A DNA stretch of 64,000 nt. It comes from Rhizomonospora bruguierae. Its GTDB lineage: Bacteria; Actinomycetota; Actinomycetes; Mycobacteriales; Micromonosporaceae. Under the pieces are notes generated by a model, which made no database searches, was not told where the DNA came from, and saw only the letters and a list, made by a program, of their open reading frames with translations. The DNA is taken from assembly GCF_018397995.1 (NCBI RefSeq), contig NZ_BBQH01000019.1, positions 103,752 to 167,751 on the forward strand. The letters are read 5' to 3'. Of this stretch, positions 54,897-63,840 are shown in pieces. The position numbers and the translations under genes were made by a program. Each line of letters opens with the position of its first letter. Within the stretch, counting starts at the first letter, position 1.

Positions 54897-55457
54897 TCAC
54901 TGGCCGCCGCGCCCCTCCCGCATCGACTCCATGATCTCCCGCATCTCGTCGTCGCCGAGCGAGTGCTTGTCGCGGTCCCCCTCGACCAGTTCGTAGAGCG
55001 TGGTCTGTACCCGCTCGACGTGCGGGATGTCGGTGAGCACCGACTGGCCCCGCTCGCCCGCCGACTCGATGGTGAGCGTGCCGCAGCCCAGGATCCGCTC
55101 CATCAGCGACTGGTTCATGGAGTGGTCGTTCACCCGGCCGAGCGGGATGTCCCGCCGGCCGCGGGAGAACACCCCGTGCTGGAGCAGCACTCGCTCGTTC
55201 GTGAACACGTAGTGCGTGGTCTTCCAGACCAGGAACGGCCACAGGGCGAGCCACGCCACCAGGACCAGCGCGATCGCGCCGATGGCGTACAGCCCGACCA
55301 TGCCGGCCGTGCCGCTCGGCAGGAAGATCCACCCGGCCACCACCGCGGCCACCGCCAGGACCAGCACGAACACCGGCCGGATCAGGGCCTTCCAGTGCGG
55401 GTGCAGGTTCAGCACGACGTGCTCGTCCTTGGTGAGCACGTCATCGGGGAAAGCCAC
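54897..55457 (-). CDS. PH-domain (DUF304/YdbS-YdbT-type) membrane protein
   Basis: The 186-residue protein starts with an acidic segment (PDDVLTKDEHVVLNLHPHW), has two transmembrane helices (VFVLVLAVAAVVAGWIFLP, GLYAIGAIALVLVAWLALWP) and then the bacterial PH domain with HYVFTNERVLLQHGVFSRGRRDIPL and VNDHSMNQSLMERILGCGTLTIES, shown in part. This order is typical of the bPH2 family. I take the GTG at 55457 as the start because GGAGG lies six bases upstream; a TTG two codons earlier would abut it. A specific role is not known. Divergent from it, 80 bp away, is no gene, as birA runs the same way. Confidence 0.87.
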   Translation of the reverse strand: MAFPDDVLTKDEHVVLNLHPHWKALIRPVFVLVLAVAAVVAGWIFLPSGTAGMVGLYAIGAIALVLVAWLALWPFLVWKTTHYVFTNERVLLQHGVFSRGRRDIPLGRVNDHSMNQSLMERILGCGTLTIESAGERGQSVLTDIPHVERVQTTLYELVEGDRDKHSLGDDEMREIMESMREGRGGQ

Positions 55458-55537
55458 CGTCAACCTCCTCGTGAATCGATCCGCGCCGACGGTAGCGGTT
55501 ACCGGCCACCCGTGGGGTGCACCGCACGGGTGGCTTT

Positions 55538-56398
55538 CTACCGCAGATGCCGGATGTCGCCGGCCGCCACGGCCCGGGAGGCCCCGGTGGCGGAGTCGGT
55601 GACCAGCAGCCGGCCGTCGGCGTCAAGGCCGGTCGCGGTGCCGGTGAGGTCGGCCTCGGCGGGCAGCAGCACCCGCACCTCGCGGCCGATGGTGGCGCTG
55701 TCCCGCAGGTAGGCGGCGCGCAGGCCGCACTTCTCGGCGTCGCCGCCGGCCAGCCGCCACCGGTCGTACCAGTCGGACAGCGCCCGCAGCAGGGCGCGCA
55801 GCAGCGGGTCCCGGTCGGTCGCGGTGGCGCCGGCCAGGCGCAGCGACGTGGCGGGGACGGCGCCGGCGGTCTCGGGCAGCTCGTCGGCCCGCAGGGTCAC
55901 GTTCAGCCCGATGCCGACCACCACCCCCTCGCCGACCGCCTCGGCCAGGATGCCGCCGCACTTACGCTCGGCGATCAGCAGGTCGTTCGGCCACTTCAGG
56001 GCGGCCTCCACCTCGGCCAGGCGGCTGACCGCCTCGGCCAGCGCCACCCCGGCCAGCAGCGGCAGCCAGCCGAACCGGGCCGGGTCCACCGCCGGCCAGG
56101 CCCGTTCGGGGTGGGCCACCGCCGGGCGCAGCAGCACGCTGACCGCCAGGCCGGCGCGCGGCGGGGAGGTCCACTGCCGGCCCTGCCGGCCACGCCCCGC
56201 CGTCTGCTGCTCGGCCACCACCACCAGACCCTCGGGTTCGCCGGCCCGGGCCGCCGCCGCGGCGTCCGCGTTGGTCGAACCGGTCGCCGCGCGCAGGTCC
56301 AGCCGGGTCCACAGCCCGCCGGGCACCAGCAGGGCCCGGCGCAGCCCGGCCGGGTGCAGGGGCGGCCGGTCCAGGTCCGTATAGGGGCTCTGCGTCAC
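55538..56398 (-). CDS. birA: Biotin-[acetyl-CoA-carboxylase] ligase
   Basis: BirA makes biotinyl-AMP and attaches biotin to the carboxyl carrier protein of acyl-CoA carboxylases. The 286-residue protein shows the ligase motif [14 protein letters not shown], the substrate segment [11 protein letters not shown] and [19 protein letters not shown]. The N-terminal DNA-binding domain of E. coli BirA is missing, so it is a monofunctional ligase. The GTG at 56398 has GGGTGG upstream. It is divergent from a carboxylase beta-subunit gene 65 bp away, which fits its role. Confidence 0.94.
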   Translation of the reverse strand: MTQSPYTDLDRPPLHPAGLRRALLVPGGLWTRLDLRAATGSTNADAAAAARAGEPEGLVVVAEQQTAGRGRQGRQWTSPPRAGLAVSVLLRPAVAHPERAWPAVDPARFGWLPLLAGVALAEAVSRLAEVEAALKWPNDLLIAERKCGGILAEAVGEGVVVGIGLNVTLRADELPETAGAVPATSLRLAGATATDRDPLLRALLRALSDWYDRWRLAGGDAEKCGLRAAYLRDSATIGREVRVLLPAEADLTGTATGLDADGRLLVTDSATGASRAVAAGDIRHLR

Positions 56399-56449
56399 AC
56401 CGCCACCCTGCCACACCGCCGTCCTGCGGCGCCGGCCCTGGCGCGTCGT

Positions 56450-56455
56450 TACGAT
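56450..56455 (+). promoter_or_regulatory. -10 box for leaderless carboxylase beta gene
   Basis: TACGAT ends seven bases before the GTG at 56463. Confidence 0.6.
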
Positions 56456-56462
56456 CCTGCTC

Positions 56463-58052
56463 GTGACCGACCTCCACACTGATCAGGCGGACCTCCGGGG
56501 CACGGCCGGGAAGCTGGCGGACCTGGAGCGGCGGGTCCTCGAGGCGGTGCACGCGGGTTCCGCGCGCGCGGTCGACAAGCAGCACGCCCGGGGCAAGAAG
56601 ACCGCCCGGGAGCGAATCGAGCTGCTGCTCGACCCCGGTTCGTTCGTCGAACTGGACGAACTGGCCCGGCACCGGTCCACCGCGTTCGGGCAGGAGCGGA
56701 ACCGCCCGTACGGGGACGGCGTGCTCACCGGGTACGGCACCGTGGACGGCCGGCAGGTGTGCGTGTTCGCGCAGGACTTCACGGTCTTCGGCGGCTCCCT
56801 CGGCGAGGTCTTCGGCGAGAAGATCGTCAAGGTGATGGACCTGGCCATGAAGATCGGCTGCCCGGTGGTCGGCATCAACGACTCCGGCGGCGCCCGCATC
56901 CAGGAGGGCGTCGTCTCGCTCGGGCGGTACGGCGAGATCTTCTTCCGCAACGTGCGGGCCAGCGGGGTGATCCCGCAGATCTCGCTCGTGCTGGGCCCGT
57001 GCGCGGGCGGCGCCGTGTACTCCCCCGCGGTCACCGACTTCACCGTGATGGTCGACCAGACCTCCCACATGTTCATCACCGGGCCGGACGTCATCAAGAC
57101 GGTCACCGGCGAGGACGTCGGCATGGAGGAGCTGGGCGGGGCCCGCACGCACAACACCCGCAGCGGCAACGCGCACTACCTCGCGGCGGACGAGGAAGAC
57201 GCGATCGAGTACGTGCAGGCGCTGCTGTCCTACTTGCCGTCGAACAACCTGGACGAGCCGGTCCGGTACGACGCGCCGGCCGAACTGGAGCTCACCGACG
57301 CCGACCGGGAATTGGACACCCTCGTCCCGGACTCGGCGAACCAGCCGTACGACATCCGCCAGGTGATCGGGCACGTCCTGGACGACGGCGAGTTCCTCGA
57401 GGTCCAGCCGCTGTACGCGCAGAACATCGTCACCGGCTTCGGCCGGGTCGAGGGGCGCCCGGTCGGCGTGGTCGCCAACCAGCCGCTGCACCTGGCCGGC
57501 TGCCTGGACATCGCCGCCTCGGAGAAGGCCGCCCGGTTCGTGCGCACCTGCGACGCGTTCAACATCCCGGTGGTCACGTTCGTGGACGTGCCCGGCTTCC
57601 TGCCCGGCACCGGCCAGGAGTGGGACGGGATCATCCGGCGCGGCGCCAAGCTGCTCTACGCGTACGCCGAGGCGACCGTCCCGAAGGTCACCGTGATCAC
57701 CCGTAAGGCGTACGGCGGCGCGTACGACGTGATGGGCTCCAAGCACCTCGGTGCGGACCTGAACTTCGCCTGGCCGACCGCGCAGATCGCGGTGATGGGC
57801 GCCCAGGGCGCCGTCAACATCCTGTACCGGGCCCAGCTCGCCGCCGCCGAGGACCCGGCCGCGCTGCGCGCCCAACTGATCACCGAGTACGAGGACGCGC
57901 TGGCCAACCCGTACGTGGCGGCCGAGCGCGGCTACGTGGACGCGGTCATCCGCCCGGCGCAGACCCGGGTCCAGCTCGTACGGGCGCTGCGGGTGCTGCG
58001 CACCAAGCGGGAGACGCTGCCACCGAAGAAGCACGGCAACATGCCGCTCTAG
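56463..58052 (+). CDS. accD: Acyl-CoA (acetyl/propionyl-CoA) carboxylase beta subunit
   Basis: The 529-residue carboxyltransferase moves CO2 from biotin to acyl-CoA, giving malonyl- or methylmalonyl-CoA. Motifs include [45 protein letters not shown] and the second-half oxyanion site [15 protein letters not shown]. The residue after AGGAVYSPA and near the substrate pocket sets acetyl- versus propionyl-CoA use and cannot be judged safely here. In many actinobacteria a small epsilon subunit (accE) and maf follow; here the next thing is transposase debris. The GTG start is set by a TACGAT box seven bases upstream. It is divergent from birA. Confidence 0.94.
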   Translation: MTDLHTDQADLRGTAGKLADLERRVLEAVHAGSARAVDKQHARGKKTARERIELLLDPGSFVELDELARHRSTAFGQERNRPYGDGVLTGYGTVDGRQVCVFAQDFTVFGGSLGEVFGEKIVKVMDLAMKIGCPVVGINDSGGARIQEGVVSLGRYGEIFFRNVRASGVIPQISLVLGPCAGGAVYSPAVTDFTVMVDQTSHMFITGPDVIKTVTGEDVGMEELGGARTHNTRSGNAHYLAADEEDAIEYVQALLSYLPSNNLDEPVRYDAPAELELTDADRELDTLVPDSANQPYDIRQVIGHVLDDGEFLEVQPLYAQNIVTGFGRVEGRPVGVVANQPLHLAGCLDIAASEKAARFVRTCDAFNIPVVTFVDVPGFLPGTGQEWDGIIRRGAKLLYAYAEATVPKVTVITRKAYGGAYDVMGSKHLGADLNFAWPTAQIAVMGAQGAVNILYRAQLAAAEDPAALRAQLITEYEDALANPYVAAERGYVDAVIRPAQTRVQLVRALRVLRTKRETLPPKKHGNMPL

Positions 58053-58080
58053 AACTGGTCGCGAGTGCGCGGCCGTCGCC

Positions 58081-58335
58081 TCAGCCGAATTCTGGATCGT
58101 CGGCGACGTGCTCGCGGCGTTGGAAACGCCCACAGCGGTGGTCGGCGCTGTTGAGGGCGAAGTACCGTACCACGACGAATTCGGGTCTCGATCCAGTTCA
58201 GCCGCGACGCATCCGCAGGCAGGAACACCAGGTCGACCCTCTTGGCATAAACCTTTCGGGCGACTGCGCCGTCTAGGAGGTCCACGGGCACGGCAAAGTC
58301 GGAGAGTGTGCGACTGGGCACTCTGTGCGGCCATA
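58081..58335 (-). mobile_element. IS630-type transposase remnant, 3' end, frameshifted
   Basis: The minus strand reads VDLVFLPADASRLNWIET, the IS630 block before the last catalytic Glu. Continuing in the next frame it reads EFVVVRYFALNSADHR and ends at the TGA at 58083. Removing one base from the GGG at 58183-58185 restores LNWIETEFVVVRYFAL, so a single insertion split the frame. The catalytic DDE Asp residues and all earlier parts are missing. No terminal inverted repeats or target duplication can be seen. It sits directly against a truncated dehydrogenase gene. Confidence 0.78.
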
Positions 58336-58572
58336 CTGATAGCCCACGTCGGCCATCACACGAGCAACGCTGGCCGGATCGGCTATGTCGAGTTGATGAC
58401 CGGATGCGGAGAGCCCCTCTGCGCGTAGCTCGTCGGCGGCCCGCGCGGCGGCCTCCTCAGTGCGAGCCGTGACGACCACGTGGGCGCCCGTACCGGCTAT
58501 GCCTCGGGCGATGGCCTTCCCGAGTCCACGGTTGGAGCCGGTGACGACAGCGACGCGCTTGGCCTCACTCAT
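58336..58572 (-). pseudogene. Short-chain dehydrogenase gene truncated after about 79 codons
   Basis: The frame starts at the ATG at 58572 with SEAKRVAVVTGSNRGLGKAIARGI (in part GSNRGLGKAI), the NAD-binding motif of short-chain dehydrogenases. It continues through VVVTARTEEAAARAADELRA and LDIADPASVARVMADVG and then loses similarity near 58336, where the IS630 remnant begins. The catalytic Ser-Tyr-Lys part is missing. I infer that insertion or recombination at the IS element removed the rest. Confidence 0.8.
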
Positions 58573-58581
58573 GCAAGCAGA

Positions 58582-58980
58582 CTACGCACGCGCAGCGCCT
58601 GGCTGCGGCGGCTCGGAGGCAGCTCCGACATGGCTGGACGGCCGTAATCGACCCCAGCATCCCGGTCGCCGGCCTTCCATCATCAGCGCCCGGTGCAGTT
58701 CAGTGTGCGTTGCAAAGCGGGGTTCGCCGACTGCATCCGTCCGCCGAATCCGGTGCTGCCGTTCCGCGCTGCAGTCGCCTAGGCGGGCGCACAGCATCGA
58801 TCGGAAGCTCTCCATACGCCATGGCGGTACCGCGAAATCGCTGACCTCCTCATCGGCCGAAGCGACCCGGTTAAAGATTCGCCGCGCTTGCTCGCCGGCG
58901 GCGCCGGGATTGCGGCGGATGGCGGCGATTTGGTCGACATAGAGGTATAGCGACGCCAGCAGCGCGCGGGCATGATGGGC
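58582..58980 (-). CDS. Possible small protein without a normal start, unknown function
   Basis: One minus-strand frame is open from about 58980 to 58582 and reads LLASLYLYVDQIAAIRRNPG, then RRIFNRVASADEEVSDFAVP and FRSMLCARLGDCSAERQHRI. The amino acid mix looks like a real soluble protein. The first ATG in frame is internal (58815), and I see no ATG, GTG or TTG near 58980, so the gene has either lost its start or uses the internal one. It abuts the divergent epimerase start at 58983. The family is unknown. Confidence 0.35.
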   Translation of the reverse strand, partial: AHHARALLASLYLYVDQIAAIRRNPGAAGEQARRIFNRVASADEEVSDFAVPPWRMESFRSMLCARLGDCSAERQHRIRRTDAVGEPRFATHTELHRALMMEGRRPGCWGRLRPSSHVGAASEPPQPGAARA

Positions 58981-58982
58981 GG

Positions 58983-60017
58983 ATGCGACTGTTGATCCTC
59001 GGCGGCACCTGGTTTCTCGGTCGGACGCTTGCGGAGACGGCCTTGGCGCGTGGCTGGCGCGTGACGTGCTTCAACCGTGGTCGCAGCGGGCATGACGTTC
59101 CGGGCACCGAGTCCATCCGCGGGGATCGCACAAATCTGGCGGATGTGGAGCGGCTGGCCGAGCATGGGGCGTGGGATGCGGTGGTGGACACCAGCGTTTA
59201 TGAACCACCGGACGCGCTGATGATGGCGCGGGCGTTGCGGCGGGCAGTTGACCGTTACGTACTGGTGTCCACCGTCTCGGCCTATCGGTTCTGGCCTCAG
59301 GAACCGGTTGACGAGTCCTCGCCGCTCTGGCCGTCACGCCCAGACGCACGGGATTCGGACGCGGACATCGGTGCGATGCCTGTTCCGTACGCCTACGGCA
59401 CGCTCAAGGCCGGGTGCGAGCAAGCGGTGCGTGACCTGTACGGCGGTGATGCATTGATCCTGCGGCCGGGAGTAGTCCTCGGCCCTTACGAGTACATCGG
59501 TCGACTCCCGGCCCTGCTCGGCCGTGCTGCGCGCGGCGGTCGGGTGCTGGCAGCCGGCGATCCAGGGCAACCAATTCAGCCGGTTGATGTGCGTGATCTG
59601 ACTGATTTCACGCTACGCATGATCGAGACGGGCTCGGGTGAGGCGTTGAACGTGGCCGCACCGTTCGGGCACGCCACCTACGGCGACTTGATTGGTGCCT
59701 GCGTGGACGCAACCGACTCCGGCGCCGAGTTGGTGTGGGCCGATTCAGATTGGCTGGCCAACCAGGGCGTACGCCAGTGGACCGAGGTTCCCCTGTGGCG
59801 CACGCCTACTGGTACGTGGGCAGTGGACGCCTCCCGCGCCCGTTCGGCTGGATTGGTTTGCCGGCCTTTGCGTGACACGGTGTTCGACACATGGCGGTGG
59901 TTACAGGTTGAGCAACCCGTACCGCACGAACGCCAGGCTGAGCACGGCATGAGCGCACGGCGTGAGGCTGAGTTGCTGGCGGCGTGGGAGGCCGAGCTGG
60001 CGTCACCCGGACGGTAG
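58983..60017 (+). CDS. NAD(P)-dependent epimerase/dehydratase family protein
   Basis: The 344-residue extended short-chain dehydrogenase has RLLILGGTWFLGRTLAETAL at its N-terminus (GGTWFLGR as dinucleotide motif). The catalytic region has VLVSTVSAYRFW and PYAYGTLKAGCEQA, in which Tyr-x-x-x-Lys is seen as YGTLK. The C-terminal part has PIQPVDVRDLTDFTLRMIE and NVAAPFGHATYGDL. Members with this outline act as reductases or epimerases on sugars or isoflavone-like compounds; the substrate is open. A CATGAT box lies six bases before the ATG. GC is visibly lower than in the core region to the left. Confidence 0.87.
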   Translation: MRLLILGGTWFLGRTLAETALARGWRVTCFNRGRSGHDVPGTESIRGDRTNLADVERLAEHGAWDAVVDTSVYEPPDALMMARALRRAVDRYVLVSTVSAYRFWPQEPVDESSPLWPSRPDARDSDADIGAMPVPYAYGTLKAGCEQAVRDLYGGDALILRPGVVLGPYEYIGRLPALLGRAARGGRVLAAGDPGQPIQPVDVRDLTDFTLRMIETGSGEALNVAAPFGHATYGDLIGACVDATDSGAELVWADSDWLANQGVRQWTEVPLWRTPTGTWAVDASRARSAGLVCRPLRDTVFDTWRWLQVEQPVPHERQAEHGMSARREAELLAAWEAELASPGR

Positions 60018-60735
60018 TGCACGGGCCTCCGCCTCGTAGTTAAAGACCTCGATGCGATCTCGAAGCTCTGATGCCTCGTGAACGTCGTACCATCGTGAGT
60101 CGCCCAACGAGCGGGCCATTTGCGCTAGCCGGTCGGTGAGTCCGTGGCGGCGCTGCGGCACAGGAACGAGCCACACCGGAACGAGCGCCTCTTGGGCGAC
60201 GTCCAGATGTCCGAGCGCCAACTCGGCAGCGGCAAGGTCAATGTGTGCGCGCTCGGTCACCAGGCCGCCGGAAGGGTCATCCACTAGCAGGTCGAGAGCT
60301 TGACGCGCCCGCTCGACGGCACCGGCCGCGTTCCCGAGCGCAAGCAGCGCCGTTCCCGCACAGGCGGCGTGACGCGATGGTCCCCATCCGAACTCGCCGC
60401 CGATCTCGTCGTGGAGATCATCGCCACCTTGATCAGCGGCGTGCGCCGCGTCGGCGGCTTGGAGTGCCGCTGTGGCTCGATCGGGGTCCCCTCCGATGTA
60501 CGACCATGCCCGAGCCTCAATCGAGCGCAAGCGCGCCCCGGCGGCACCGGCAGGAGTGCGGTCGAGTCCTGCCTCGACGTGGATGATGGCCTGTCTCGGG
60601 CGACCGGTCCAGTAAGCGATCAAAGCCTGTGTGCCGAGTGCCCAGGTACGGAGTCCAGGGTGGTCGACCAGTTCGGCGTACACATGGGCCGCGCGAGCCT
60701 GTTCGGCGGCGGCGTCCCAGCTCGGCGCCGTCGAA
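60003..60735 (-). pseudogene. N-terminally truncated TPR regulator
   Basis: The minus strand encodes about 240 residues of helical TPR-like repeats, starting APSWDAAAEQARAAHVYAEL and continuing WALGTQALIAYWTGRPRQAI, GATR-type pieces and LGDSRWYDVHEASELRDRI. It aligns by eye with residues 125 onward of the regulator at 62746 (SDAGMMQAKSAEVFADL, WVLCTQAMIDLWRQRPADAL). The HTH domain and first TPR repeats are missing. The match stops at about 60730, exactly where the DUF5753 fragment on the other strand begins. It is a decayed relic of an XRE-TPR gene. Confidence 0.75.
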
Positions 60736-61149
60736 ACAATGTGGATCGAGTGGCACCGCATGGAGCAGGCCGGGCTACCGCACGCCCAGGAGGCGATCTG
60801 GCCGCTCTACCAACAGACCCGACAGTTCCGCGTCTACACGCCGAGCCTGCTTCCCGGCGTCCTCCAGACGAAGGCGTACACGACCGCGATCCTGACCGCG
60901 ATCGGGCGTCGCCGCTCCGTCCCAGACGACATCGAGGGCGCCGTAGCCGTCCGCATGGAGCGCAAGACCATCTTCCAGGACCCGCGACATCGCTTCGCCT
61001 TCCTGATCGAGGAATCAGTGCTGACCGCCGGAGTTGGCGGGGCCGGCGTCATGATCGGACAGCTCGGCCACCTGATCGAGCTCACGGCCACGCCGACCGT
61101 GAGGCGGCACCGCCATTGGCACAACGTGAGGAATCGGCCAGGCTCTTGA
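60735..61149 (+). pseudogene. DUF5753 fragment of an XRE regulator, no HTH domain
   Basis: From about 60735 the frame reads TMWIEWHRMEQAGLPHAQEA, WPLYQQTRQFRVYTPSLLPG and VLQTKAYTTAILTAIGRRRS, which is the start of the DUF5753 domain of XRE-type regulators (the PGLLQT-like motif is LPGVLQT). It goes on to FLIEESVLTAGVGG and MIGQLGHLIELTATP and then ends early at 61149 with an unrelated tail. The HTH half that should precede it is missing. A separate HTH half lies downstream at 61881-62183 and stops at the equivalent position. Confidence 0.72.
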
Positions 61150-61159
61150 CCCTTCGCCA

Positions 61160-61223
61160 GCAACGCAACAAGGATGGCGACAGCGCAACTTTCCGCAACC
61201 TTCGCGACAGGGAGTAACGTTGC
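61160..61223. promoter_or_regulatory. GCAAC operator-like array
   Basis: GCAAC occurs at 61160, 61165, 61185 and 61195, and its reverse complement GTTGC at 61219-61223. Two neighbours are ten bases apart, one helical turn. The array lies 160-220 bp upstream of the DUF6879/XRE pair and is a candidate autoregulatory site for the XRE protein. Confidence 0.4.
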
Positions 61224-61381
61224 GCCTAACGTTCATCGGCAAAGACCTGGATTCCAATCCGTAGTTGGGTTGTGCAGGGCTGGGTGGTGGCGGACCAGGA
61301 CGCGCTTGCACAGATGGACATCCCGGCTGGGGAAACGTGTCGAGATTCCTGACCGGATGCTGCAGTTCTTCAGGGAGGGCC

Positions 61382-61900
61382 GTGACCTCGATCAGTGAGG
61401 CCGATTTCGACCGCCTGCTACGCATCTTCGAGCGCTCGAGCGTGCACCTCGAAACGCGAGACGCCTATGGCACGGCGGTTGAACTTCCGCACATGGCGCA
61501 ATGGGCGGCGGGTGAGCCGGATGACCTTTCATGGCTGGGCGGTTGGTGCGATACCCTGCGCCAGCACATAACGGATGGCAAAACAGTACAGCGGGCGCGT
61601 ATCGTCTCCGAGCCTCTCAGCGACTACCAGCGGTGGTCGTACAGCATTGCCCACCCGATGGTCAACGCCGGTGAAGATATCCGCTGGGTGCCGCGGCGGC
61701 TGGTGTCGTCCATTGGTGTACCTGGCAACGACTTCTACCTGCTCGATGACCGCTTGGTGGTTTTCTTAATCTACAGCGGCAACGGTCTGAACGCCGCCTA
61801 CGAGAGCTCGACCGACCCGGCGGACGTCGCCCTGTGCCGCTCGGCGTTCAGCATTGTGTGGAAGTTGGCCGTGCCGCACCGTGACTACCAACCCTTCTAG
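61382..61900 (+). CDS. DUF6879-family protein
   Basis: The 172-residue protein has the outline of the actinobacterial DUF6879 family: FDRLLRIFERSSVHLETRDA at the N-terminus, then RARIVSEPLSDYQRWSYSI, NAGEDIRWVPR and FYLLDDRLVVFLIYSGNG. Such proteins are usually encoded next to an XRE regulator, often with overlap, and their role is unknown. Here the XRE gene starts 20 bp before this stop. The GTG at 61382 has GGGAGG upstream. The pair, together with the DUF397/DUF5753 regulators common in actinobacteria, may act as a cognate regulatory module. Confidence 0.82.
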   Translation: MTSISEADFDRLLRIFERSSVHLETRDAYGTAVELPHMAQWAAGEPDDLSWLGGWCDTLRQHITDGKTVQRARIVSEPLSDYQRWSYSIAHPMVNAGEDIRWVPRRLVSSIGVPGNDFYLLDDRLVVFLIYSGNGLNAAYESSTDPADVALCRSAFSIVWKLAVPHRDYQPF

Positions 61901-62183
61901 CGCTGTACGGCAGGCGCAGGAAGCGCTGGGCGTCCGCCTGCGTGAGATTCGCAAAGACGCGGGGCTCACCGGGCGGGCGCTTGCTGCCGCTACCGGCCAG
62001 CACTTCACGCGCGTCAGCAAGATCGAGCACGGTGTCCAGCCGCCGACCGATCAGGACATCCGCAACAGGTGCCGGGCGTGCGGCGCGGACGACCAGGTCG
62101 CAGACCTGATTGCCACCTTGCGGGCAGTTGAATCGGCGTATCCGCTGCGCCGGTGGGTTCGCCCGCGTCACTCATTGCCATAG
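61881..62183 (+). CDS. XRE helix-turn-helix regulator, truncated after the DNA-binding domain
   Basis: The 100-residue protein has an XRE domain at residues 8-65: AVRQAQEALGVRLREIRKDA, GLTGRALAAATGQHFTRVSKIEHG and PPTDQDIRNRCRACGADDQ. It continues to LIATLRAVESAY, the point at which a full regulator would enter its DUF5753 domain, and then ends with 11 unrelated residues. The missing half matches the fragment at 60735-61149 in type. It overlaps the DUF6879 gene by 20 bp. It may still bind DNA but would lack its ligand- or partner-sensing part. Confidence 0.78.
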   Translation: MTTNPSSAVRQAQEALGVRLREIRKDAGLTGRALAAATGQHFTRVSKIEHGVQPPTDQDIRNRCRACGADDQVADLIATLRAVESAYPLRRWVRPRHSLP

Positions 62184-62749
62184 GGAATTGTGATTGTTTC
62201 ACTTGCGGTAGAAAAGTGGTTCCCAGTGACCTGCATCAGTGGGCGTAGCTCGGTAAGTGGTCTTCCATCGTCGCCGAACACGTCGGTGTTGAACTCCACG
62301 TGGACGACCTCTCCGACGTAGACGCCGTGGTCGCCGCCGAAGTCAAGGCGTTGAACCGTCCGGCAAGATAGCCAACCAAGTCCCTCCGCCAGTACGGGAC
62401 CGAACATATCCGGTCGATCGAGAATGGTGAGTCTGGAGGCGCCAAGCTTCGCGGGTCGGTCAGGAAAGTCATACCGCGAGTAGCGCGCTCCCAGCTTCCA
62501 AACGCCTTCGAGTTGCGCGGCGGACGGTACCGAGAGAGTGAATCCCGCCGTCGCGTTGAGGTTGTCGTAGGTGAGCCATTGCTTGTATACCGCGAGAAGG
62601 ATCTGTTGCGGATCAGTGGATATCGAGGTGACGTTCGACACCGGGATGAGGTTAGCCTCGCCGCCTGCGCTTCTTGTCCCGATAAGGTAGGCGATGCGCG
62701 GGGCAAGGAGGCGGTGGGCCTTGGCTGGGAGACCAGGTCGCATGCTCAT
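62168..62749 (-). CDS. Flavin reductase-like domain protein
   Basis: The 193-residue protein fits the flavin reductase/FMN-binding split-barrel family: HRLLAPRIAYLIGTRSAGGE at the N-terminus, NLIPVSNVTSISTDPQQILL and TLSVPSAAQLEGVWKLGAR in the middle and GDHGVYVGEVVHVEFNTD near the end. Members supply reduced flavin to oxygenases or act on small molecules with bound FMN. No oxygenase is next to it. The start is the ATG at 62749, overlapping the stop of the upstream regulator gene by four bases, so the two are coupled. Its 3' end overlaps that of the converging XRE gene by 16 bp. Confidence 0.85.
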   Translation of the reverse strand: MSMRPGLPAKAHRLLAPRIAYLIGTRSAGGEANLIPVSNVTSISTDPQQILLAVYKQWLTYDNLNATAGFTLSVPSAAQLEGVWKLGARYSRYDFPDRPAKLGASRLTILDRPDMFGPVLAEGLGWLSCRTVQRLDFGGDHGVYVGEVVHVEFNTDVFGDDGRPLTELRPLMQVTGNHFSTASETITIPYGNE

Positions 62750-63840
62750 CCGCCCGTCACCGCGAGACGCTTGTCAGGGCGGAAGTTATGAAGCGTGTCG
62801 CGGAGTTCCTGAGCGGTGCTGTTCCCACTGAACATCGGGGTCGTTAGTCGCCCATTGATTTGATCGAACACCTGGCCGAGTTGATTGATCCGCTGCGGTT
62901 CCGCCAGACTCAGGACCGGCCGAAGGGCCTGAGCGGCGGCCTCCGGGCCCCCGTCGCTGCCACGGTGGTCCAGTCGGGCGAGTGCAAGATAGCAGCGGCT
63001 GAGTGCCCAGCTGATGGGCCACGCGCCGTCAGATGATGATGGTGGTTGGTCATCGTGGCCCAGCGCGGCCACAGCCCGCTCGACTGCCGGATAGTTGCCG
63101 AGTTCGGTGTGGCTGACCGCCGCATAGTAGCGCTGACGTGTCTCCGGGAACGAGAAGACCGTGCCCAGCTCGGCGAGGGCATCGGTCCTGGTGACGCGGC
63201 CGGCTGTTCTTTCAACCCGGGGTAGGAGCGCTTTCGCCTCATCCTTGCGATTGAGTTGTGCCAACGCACGCACGTGCAGGCCCGTCAGGCGCACGCTTCC
63301 GCTTCCAGTGATCGACATGGCGCGGCCGCGTTCCGCGTGGCGGAGTGCATCTGCTGGCCTCTGTCGCCACAAGTCGATCATGGCCTGTGTGCACAGTACC
63401 CAGGCGGTCAACTCGGGATATTCGGCGAGGTCGGCAAACACCTCGGCCGACTTGGCCTGCATCATGCCGGCGTCGGACTCGCCGAGGTCATGGGATATGG
63501 ATGCCAGAAGGAGGCAGGTCGCACCCATCATCAGGTACAGCTCGCGCGCCTGCCGTGGGTGCGGCCGCCGCGGATCAACTTGTACCGCCAACCGGTCTCT
63601 CAGAAGGATCACGCTACCGATGATGCGCGGCAGGTCGGAGGTATGCACGTAGTCGTTAGCAAGTCGGTGTAGCTCACCGCGAAGGTCGTCAACCGTTCCA
63701 GGGGCTATATCGATCGGCATGACCGCCTTGCTCACCTGGGCCGACTCGTAGGCCGCCGTCCACAGCAATGAAGCGGGCACAGCCGCCGCGAGGCCGACAC
63801 CCACTGCCGCAGTCTTCTTGATCAGGGTGCGACGGTCCAT
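62746..63840 (-). CDS. XRE-TPR-type regulator, TPR part (5' end possibly outside the window)
   Basis: The 364-residue protein has a short hydrophobic N-terminus (MDRRTLIKKTAAVGVGLAAA) and then TPR-like helices, e.g. ELYLMMGATCLLLASISHDL and WVLCTQAMIDLWRQRPADAL. This is the usual C-terminal part of large actinobacterial regulators with an XRE domain in front, where the junction reads M(N/D)RRT. The frame stays open from 63840 to the end of the window at 64000 without any start codon, reading HREDESDD and similar linker-like residues. The true start therefore probably lies beyond the window. Its stop overlaps the flavin reductase start. Confidence 0.75.
   Translation of the reverse strand: MDRRTLIKKTAAVGVGLAAAVPASLLWTAAYESAQVSKAVMPIDIAPGTVDDLRGELHRLANDYVHTSDLPRIIGSVILLRDRLAVQVDPRRPHPRQARELYLMMGATCLLLASISHDLGESDAGMMQAKSAEVFADLAEYPELTAWVLCTQAMIDLWRQRPADALRHAERGRAMSITGSGSVRLTGLHVRALAQLNRKDEAKALLPRVERTAGRVTRTDALAELGTVFSFPETRQRYYAAVSHTELGNYPAVERAVAALGHDDQPPSSSDGAWPISWALSRCYLALARLDHRGSDGGPEAAAQALRPVLSLAEPQRINQLGQVFDQINGRLTTPMFSGNSTAQELRDTLHNFRPDKRLAVTGG

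Noticed and set aside
58081..58335. An active IS630 element.
   Set aside because: Only the 3' end of the transposase gene is present, it is frameshifted, and no terminal inverted repeats are visible.
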